From: Multifurca ochricompacta
Taxonomy: Eukaryota; Basidiomycota; Agaricomycetes; Russulales; Russulaceae
Length of the DNA stretch: 64,000 bases
Assembly: GCA_022496185.1 (NCBI GenBank)
Contig: WTXG01000052.1
Coordinates: 1 to 64,000 of the forward strand
Direction: 5' to 3'
In this document: positions 58,107 to 64,000 of the stretch, one piece after another
How the letters are laid out: the number at the start of each line of letters is the position of its first letter
How positions within the stretch are numbered: position 1 is the stretch's first letter
Translations under genes and position numbers: made by a program
The notes under the pieces: model-generated
Told to the model about the DNA's origin: nothing
Seen by the model: the letters and a program-made list of their open reading frames with translations, nothing else
The model's database searches: none

Positions 58107-58223
58107 CCTACTCCTACTCCTACTCCTACTCCTACCCCTACTCCTACTCCCCTTCCTCTCTTCCTCTTCCTCTTCCTCTTCCTCTCTTCCTCTCTTCCTC
58201 TCTTCCTCTCTTCCCTTTCCTCT
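58107..58223. repeat. Pyrimidine repeat (TACTCC)n then (CTTCCT)n before the RGS gene
   Basis: About seven CCTACT units, then a run of TTCCTC/TCTTCC units ending 60 nt before the RGS start codon. Position and strand bias fit a promoter/5' UTR pyrimidine tract. Confidence 0.9.
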
Positions 58224-58281
58224 TCCTCGTTCTCTCCCCTTTCCTCCTTACCTTTCTCCTTCTCTTCCCCTCATCTTGACA

Positions 58282-60590
58282 ATGCAACAAGATGGCTCTC
58301 CCCAGGCTTCCTCGTCCCATATGATGAAGACGACAAAGCGAGGTCGCCCTTTTTTAAAAGTAATTTCGTCCTGCCATCCTGCTCGCTGCTTTCGCCTCAT
58401 ACCATTTACATCCAGGACACCCTCGACCTTTTTGCAACCCTCATTGTTTCTCTACAGCTCACAACTCACAAGCAATTCTTTCGGTCCTTCCCAAATTCTT
58501 TTTCTACGTACGTATCTTGATCTCATCCCTGTTCATTTTCCTCTTCCCTAACCTCTTTTATTTTATTTTATTTTATTTTATATTAATTTTATTTTTTTTT
58601 AAATTTCTCTTCCCCTTCTCCTCTCAGTGACGAAGCCGCCGCAAATCTAGCTTCTCTCAAGTTCTCCCAATCTAATCGTGGGCCGGACCCTAGAGAACCT
58701 TCACGAGTGATCACCACGACAACGACAACGACCTTTTCGATGACTCGCGATATGGCAAAGGCAATGTCACAGCACTTCATGGACGCTCGCTTGATCGAAA
58801 ATGCAGCGGACCCTTCATCAAATCTCTTCAAGGACCGTGGTGTTTACGTACTAACGCCCAAGGGCCTCCACGTCCTCGAACGTTTCATTAGTCGCAATGG
58901 CATCAACGGCGATCATCTAGCCCACGTATTCGCTACACAGCCCATATGCATGAAACTTCTTCATCTCGAGCGTCGCTCCGTCGATGATGAAATCATTGTA
59001 TCCCAATCCGTCATCACAGCCCTCTTCCGTCGCTTCGTCGGACGCCAAGCAAATTATTCCCCCCCGACAACTCAGAATCTTGATCCCACAGCTACTTACC
59101 ACGAACGAGCAAAGGGTATCCAACTAATGGATATCACAGATCGCCAGGCTTCCACTTCCGGAAAGACGCAAACTACTAATCATCGGTATTCTTTTGCCGC
59201 CCTCGCCGCCCTCGAGTGGCTTTGTGACTTCACATCCGTCGTCGGTCGCGAGGAAGCCGCTGAGATGGCTGCGCAGTTTGTCCGTTTCGGTCTCATCACC
59301 CTTGTTAGTGACAAGCGCAAGAACAACGATTCGGCTATCATCTTCACTGTTCGTGGTTCGGCTCCAGGCGGAAATTCTCCCGTTAGCGTATGTCTTTATC
59401 TGTCGTCATCCTCTTCCTTTTTCTGGACCGGACTTCTGACGATCATGTCGTTCTCTTTAGCAAACGGGTGAATTCCGATGCACAGCCAAGGCAATCTATA
59501 GGATTACGGAAGAAGGCATTCGGACCGCTCGATGGGAACCCGGTCGAAGTGGCCTCCGTGACTCACCTAACAGCTCGTCCGCGAATATCAGCAATACCGA
59601 GCGTTCTTCGCTTGAGAAGGAGGGTGCCTCTAAATCCGTGTCAGCCGCTGACGTCAAGATCCATAGGCGTATCTCGCTTGCCGAGAAGCTCAACGTCGCA
59701 TACACTGGTGATAGTGCCCTAGACAAGCGCACCAAGGAGAGTAATACGGAACGGTTACACTTCATCATCGAGAACCCGACGCTATGTCATCTCTTCCGAG
59801 ACTTTCTACGGGACAACTTTTGCGAGGAAAACCTCGCGTTCTGGCTGGAGGTTCAGGATTTTAAGCGCAAGTTCAACATTACCTCCAGTGCAAGTAGCGC
59901 CGCCTTTCAGCGGCCTCTAGAACGACCTGGTCCTGGGAAACCTCATACACCGGGTCAGCAGGCGATGGAGCAGCACCACGAGACCCTCATTCAGCAGGCG
60001 TACGCGATTTACACGGTGTACCTTGCACCAAGCAGCCAATCTGAACTGAATATCGACCACGGACTGCGCAATGAATTATCGGCGTATTTAAGCGAGGTCA
60101 TGCAGGGTCTCACGGGCACGCCATTTCAGGGTCGCCTCGAGGCTGACCAGTTGAGCTCATTCAACGCGACACAACTGCAGACGATGATTCGGCTTTATGA
60201 GCGTATACAAACACACGTCTTTCGGCTCATGGCGACGGATTCGGTGCCAAAGGTCTGTTCATAATTGTTATTATTAGCTGTTATTACGTCGCCATGCATT
60301 CATGCCCATATATCCGGTACTGACCGTCCTTACGTTCATAGTTCACAAAGACGCCGCGGTTTGTGGCGCTCCGGAGTCAGAACGATGACTTTGACTTTTT
60401 GGATAATGACGTACAGTATCTAAGCAATTCGGGCCCGACAGTGCCACCAGGATTGAATACAGACCAGGAAGTAGGAGGGGCTTATGTGACGGTGTCGCAG
60501 AAGGGTACTGTGGCAGCTCACGAATCGCGGCCACGAACGGGTGTCGGGGAACGCGAAGCGCGTCGCGGGTGGAATGAAAACGCATCGTGA
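58282..60590 (+). CDS. RGS protein with DEP domains (FlbA/Sst2/Thn1-like)
   Basis: GTPase-activating regulator of heterotrimeric G-alpha proteins; in fungi it controls mating, aerial growth and sporulation. Exons 58282-58359, 58416-58507, 58628-59387, 59461-60252 and 60342-60590 give 1971 nt, 656 residues, intact. The N-terminal half carries two DEP-type regions (MTRDMAKAMSQHFMDARLIE with GVYVLTPKGLHVLERFI; then ALEWLCDFTSVVGREEAAEM and FVRFGLITLVSD). The C-terminal RGS domain has ERLHFIIENPTLCHLFRDFL, CEENLAFWLEVQDFKRKF, an internal Pro/Gln-rich loop and TMIRLYERIQTHVFRLMATD. The C-terminal tail has no known domain. Confidence 0.93.
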
Positions 60591-61550
60591 GGAGCAGGTT
60601 CTACGATCCATCACCACTATTCGTCGGCTCCCCCTACTTTGTCTAGTATCTGGTCTTCTTTGTTTCGCCTCAGCCTGGACTCAGCATTTCCCCCTCATTC
60701 TTTCGCAAGTCGCTATTATCGTTTCAAAATAATGGAACCACACCGCAATTCAATTACCAAACGCGCTTTTATCAGCTAGCTTGTACCCGTTCAACACTTG
60801 TTTCTTCGCTTAACTCCACTTCCCCCTCCCCTCCCCCCCGGCTCGCTTCGCTTCTACAGCGCTTGGAGGCTTCTGGCATTTTCTTTCATCCCTCCCCCTC
60901 TTTTTTTCTTCTTATTCCCTTTCAGTTTAGTTTAGGTTTTTTTTTTTCTTTTATTTTTTTCATGTCATCCGTCCAACAACACATGCCTGCCGTGGTGATA
61001 TCCTACCCATCTCGTCTGCGCCCTTTCAAGTACCTTTCACTTTACTTCTCGTTCCCAACTCACTCGGTATTACTACAACTCAGGGACGTGTTCCCTTTTT
61101 TTTTTTCTTTATTTCTTTTTCTCTGTTCAATTTTTTTTTTTAGTTTTTGAAACATTCTCTCTCTGTGAACCATGAACTGGGAAAATTACTTTCTCCCCCC
61201 TCGAGTTCTATGTTTGTGTACCATCTACCTCCCGTACCCATACTCGTACCTCGTACCCTTAGTAGCTTATCCACCCGTCGCCAGCCTCTTCGAGGGGGTA
61301 GGGGGGCGACCTATTCACCTAATTATCAAATGCTCCATTTTGGCTTGTATTTTTCTGTTTTCCCCTTTTCCCTTCGGGGTGATGATGAGTTAGATGATTG
61401 GATATTATATCGGGTGTTTCGTTGTGCCTGACTACTGAACGTCCTCGTGCTCACGTGGTCAGTTATGAGAAAGTGTGCCACAAAATGTTACATCAACCAT
61501 CAGCGACCACAGTTGTTTTTATTTTTTTGTAGTTGACAACTAGAAGGACG
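60591..61550. other. Intergenic and promoter region, no gene recognised
   Basis: T/C-rich tracts (60820-60840, 60893-60960, 61090-61145), then ordinary sequence up to the next start codon. Confidence 0.55.
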
Positions 61551-62768
61551 ATGTCTTGGATCGCGAATATCGAGGGCAAACCTGATCCTAACTTTAAAGA
61601 CGATGGGCCCAAAGTCGCTGACCCTGCCATCCCGGATCGTATGGTCTCCACCAAGCGCGCGAACCAACCTTTCCTCGCGTGTGTTTAATTTCTTCATCGT
61701 TTTTGTTTCCTCTTTATCTGACTTTACTTACTTACTTTCTCTATCACACACGGACACACACACACACACACACACTCTCTCTCTCTCTTTATCTTAAACT
61801 CTTGTTCTGTGCTCTGGGGTATGTTGTTACTTTTTAGGTACAAAGCATATCGGGACGAACAAGCCCGTCTTCACGATGCCTGGCGTGAACGCGAAGAAGC
61901 CCGTCTGGCCGCTATCGCTCGTGGAGATCCGAATCCTCCAAGGGCGGAACGGGACCCTACGGCATCAAAAGAGATTGGACTGTTAGGTTTACTCAAGTTT
62001 TTTTTAGTTCTCACTTTGGTTTTTCTATCGGCTGGGAAATTCGTTACTGGGGAATGGATGTGGGGTTTGGAAGGAGAAGGTAGTGGGGGGTTTGGGGGAG
62101 GGTGAGGAATTTGTGGCCGGTTCAGGAGAGGTTGTTTTCGGAGAGGTTGTTGGCTGAATTTGATGGTACGGTTGAGGGAAACCCGATTTACATTGCGGTG
62201 CGTACATCCATGTTTTTTTTTTTTTTTTCTATTCTTCTTCTCTTCTCTTCTCCGTCTCCAAATTCGGGTTCTCCGAGTTGTGTGAAGTAGGAGTGAAGTG
62301 AAGTGAAGTGAAGTTGAAGTTGGAAACTAAATTTTAACTAACCCGTTTTCTCTTTCTCTTTCTTTCTTTCTTTTTCATTTTTCACGCGCCCGGATCAGAT
62401 TAACGGAGATGTTTATGATGTGTCGAGCAACCGCCGTATTTATGGTCCCGGCGGGTCCTACGCACTCATGTACGTTGGTTCCGCGTCTCTCATCATCCCC
62501 ATTCCATCTCCCCTCCCCCCACTTCCCCCCCGTCTTGAACGGAAACCCACGTACATCACAAATTGGAAAATCAATATCTAAACGTTCCGTTATTGACGCA
62601 CTTGCCTTTAAATTATTTATTGGTTTTTCAACAGGACTGGTGTAGATGCCGCTCGCGCGTTCGGGACAGGATGTTTCAAGGATCATCGTACACATGACTT
62701 GCGTGGGCTCTCTGAGAGCGAGATCCAGGTTAGTTCAGTTCAGTTCACATCTTAACCTACGTCTCTCC

Positions 62769-62800
<32 letters not shown>

Positions 62801-63172
62801 TTTCGCCGCCTGGAGAATAAATAATTTCTGATTATCTTTTGGTTTTAACAGAGCGTAGAACATTGGAAAAAGTTTTTCAGCGAGCACAAATCCTATTTCA
62901 AAGTCGGTCGGGTGAACCATCCGCCGATCGATCCCATGAGTCCATTGCCGGTGCATTGCGATCCGAAAAAGGAGGCAGCTCAGAAGGCGCGCTGGGGTGC
63001 CAGTGCCACTCCTCGTCCTACGACTGAGTCTGAGTTCGAGTCCGAGTCCGTACAAAGGGAGAAGGACAAAGAAGACAAGAAAGTGGGAGAAAGGAAGAAG
63101 CCTGAGGAAGGTGAAGGTGAAGAACGGATAGCAGCTGCAGAGGCGGCAGGTCGGGTACACGAGGAACTTTGA
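61551..63172 (+). CDS. MAPR/cytochrome b5-like heme-binding membrane protein
   Basis: Exons 61551-61678, 61838-62197, 62399-62469, 62635-62728 and 62852-63172, about 324 residues. A soluble N-terminus (MSWIANIEGKPDPNF) is followed by a charged helix (EREEARLAAIARGDPNPP), a membrane segment (GLLGLLKFFLVLTLVFLSAG), then the cytochrome b5-fold MAPR domain: RLLAEFDGTVEGNPIYIA, INGDVYDVSSNRRIYGPGGS, YALMTGVDAARAFGTGCF and SEHKSYFKVGRV. The Tyr of YGPGGSY corresponds to a heme-ligand position in this family. Members bind heme and support P450/sterol metabolism in the ER. One G is missing in a G run near 62085-62098, between membrane segment and domain. The C-terminus is a Glu/Lys-rich tail. Confidence 0.85.
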
Positions 63173-64000
63173 AAGCAAACCATCATCGGGAAGAGGATGG
63201 GGGGGGGGGGGGTCTGGAGTTTTGTGACCATCAAAATAAAATAACTCCGACTACCCCCACCCACCAACCACACCTCCCAAGTTTTCCAGCTTTTTTGGGT
63301 TTTTTTTTCTGAATTTAATTATTGATGCGCCAGCGAGAGAGAGAGAGAGAGAGAGGCCTTAAACGCCAACGTCAACGTCAACGTACAAACGCAAAATAAA
63401 AGCTTTTTCTCCGGCCTTATCGATAGTGACAAACAATCTTTTCTCTTCCCATTCGGATCTACCTTTTTTTTTTATTTTATTTATCACTCATGTGTAAGGC
63501 CGCGCCTAAGTGCGGCGACGGAGGTTACAGAAGAACTATGGGCCCCGCTAGAAGCATGCAAACCCCGCCCCCCCCCCTCCCCCTTTCCGCCTCAGCCTCC
63601 GCCTGCGGGGTAAAAAAAAAATATGTGGATCTATCCATCTATATCCCTTTAATCTAATCGCTCAATTAAACCGACACGACATGACACTCCGTCATCATCG
63701 TGAAAAGCGGGGTAGGAGGAGGGGGGAGGGGGTCTCTCTTCCCTCTTCCCCCGCCCCTGTTTACGCCACCACTACTTACCGCCATCACCGCCGATCATTA
63801 TTTATTTGTTGATTTTATTGGGTGTGTATTGTATGGTTGTATGTTGTGTGTTGTATGTTTTATTTTGGGTCCTTGGTTGTCTTCAATCGATCGGTCGGTT
63901 CTTTGGTTCTTTAGCTGCTCCCCTCCCCCCTCCCCCTCTCCTCTCAACCAACTCTGTGTGTGTGTGAGGAGTAGGGGCGGATTTGCCGGGAATAGGAGGA
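63173..64000. other. 3' flank, no gene recognised
   Basis: (GA)n at 63333-63354, CAACGT repeats at 63367-63384, poly-C/G runs and a GT-rich stretch near 63820-63860. No ORF supported. Confidence 0.55.

Larger units (their letters stand above)
49761..58281. other. 8.5-kb gene-free region rich in simple repeats
   Basis: No supported gene between STI1 and the RGS gene. It contains many microsatellites (listed separately), long poly-G/poly-C and poly-T runs and pyrimidine tracts such as 50935-51000, which look like basidiomycete promoter sequence without a recognisable gene after them. A short open frame MRGQSRSVPRALAFG starts at 51084, but nothing supports it. It could be a large regulatory region or encode non-coding RNA. 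Confidence 0.5.

Overview
The window is nuclear DNA of a filamentous basidiomycete, most likely an Agaricomycete. The evidence is intron-dense genes with ~50-70 nt GT-AG introns, Ty3/gypsy chromoviruses with a chromodomain, a hAT transposase, a C-terminal Zn2Cys6 regulator, and housekeeping proteins of fungal type. I cannot name the species.

Left third (1-16.3 kb): a transposon nest whose order can be read from target-site duplications (TSDs). A hAT transposase remnant (13202-13594) was hit by a minus-strand gypsy element (LTR 12608-13201, gag 12607-12470 then 3719-2955). That gag was later split twice: by a 1.26-kb solo LTR (3720-4079 plus 11571-12469, TSD GTTTC) and by a plus-strand gypsy element whose 3' part is 671-2954. 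The solo LTR then received a complete 7.5-kb gypsy element (4080-11565, TSD CCAGT). The 671-2954 element received another retroelement whose 3' end is 1-670 (TSD CCACT). Both plus-strand gypsy elements carry an extra gene between integrase and the 3' LTR, encoding a coiled-coil protein with four zinc-knuckle-like motifs. This is the least familiar thing in the window. Behind the nest lie a ~160-bp minisatellite, a foldback sequence and a decayed region.

Right two thirds (16.3-64 kb): host genes, in order: TMEM205-like DUF4149 protein (+), hexokinase (-), AP-3 mu subunit (+), mitoribosomal SOD-like protein mS42 (-), OST2/DAD1 (+), a five-exon DUF1748 protein (-), an isochorismatase-family hydrolase (-), a 1113-residue coiled-coil protein (+), a Zn2Cys6 factor (+), an MLRQ/NDUFA4-like respiratory subunit (+), an aldo/keto reductase like D-arabinose dehydrogenase (+), the STI1 co-chaperone with a five-unit heat-shock element (-), an RGS protein with DEP domains (+) and a MAPR/cytochrome b5-like membrane protein (+). 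These are unrelated housekeeping and signalling genes, not a cluster. Several are divergent pairs sharing short promoters. Gene-dense stretches alternate with long gene-free, microsatellite-rich stretches (31.8-35.7, 37.5-41.4, 42-45.2 and 49.7-58.3 kb).

A caution for users: the youngest retroelement and at least seven host genes carry isolated one-base gaps, nearly all explained by a shortened homopolymer and all shifting frame in the same direction. This looks more like residual consensus error than gene decay, so I annotate these host genes as probably intact.
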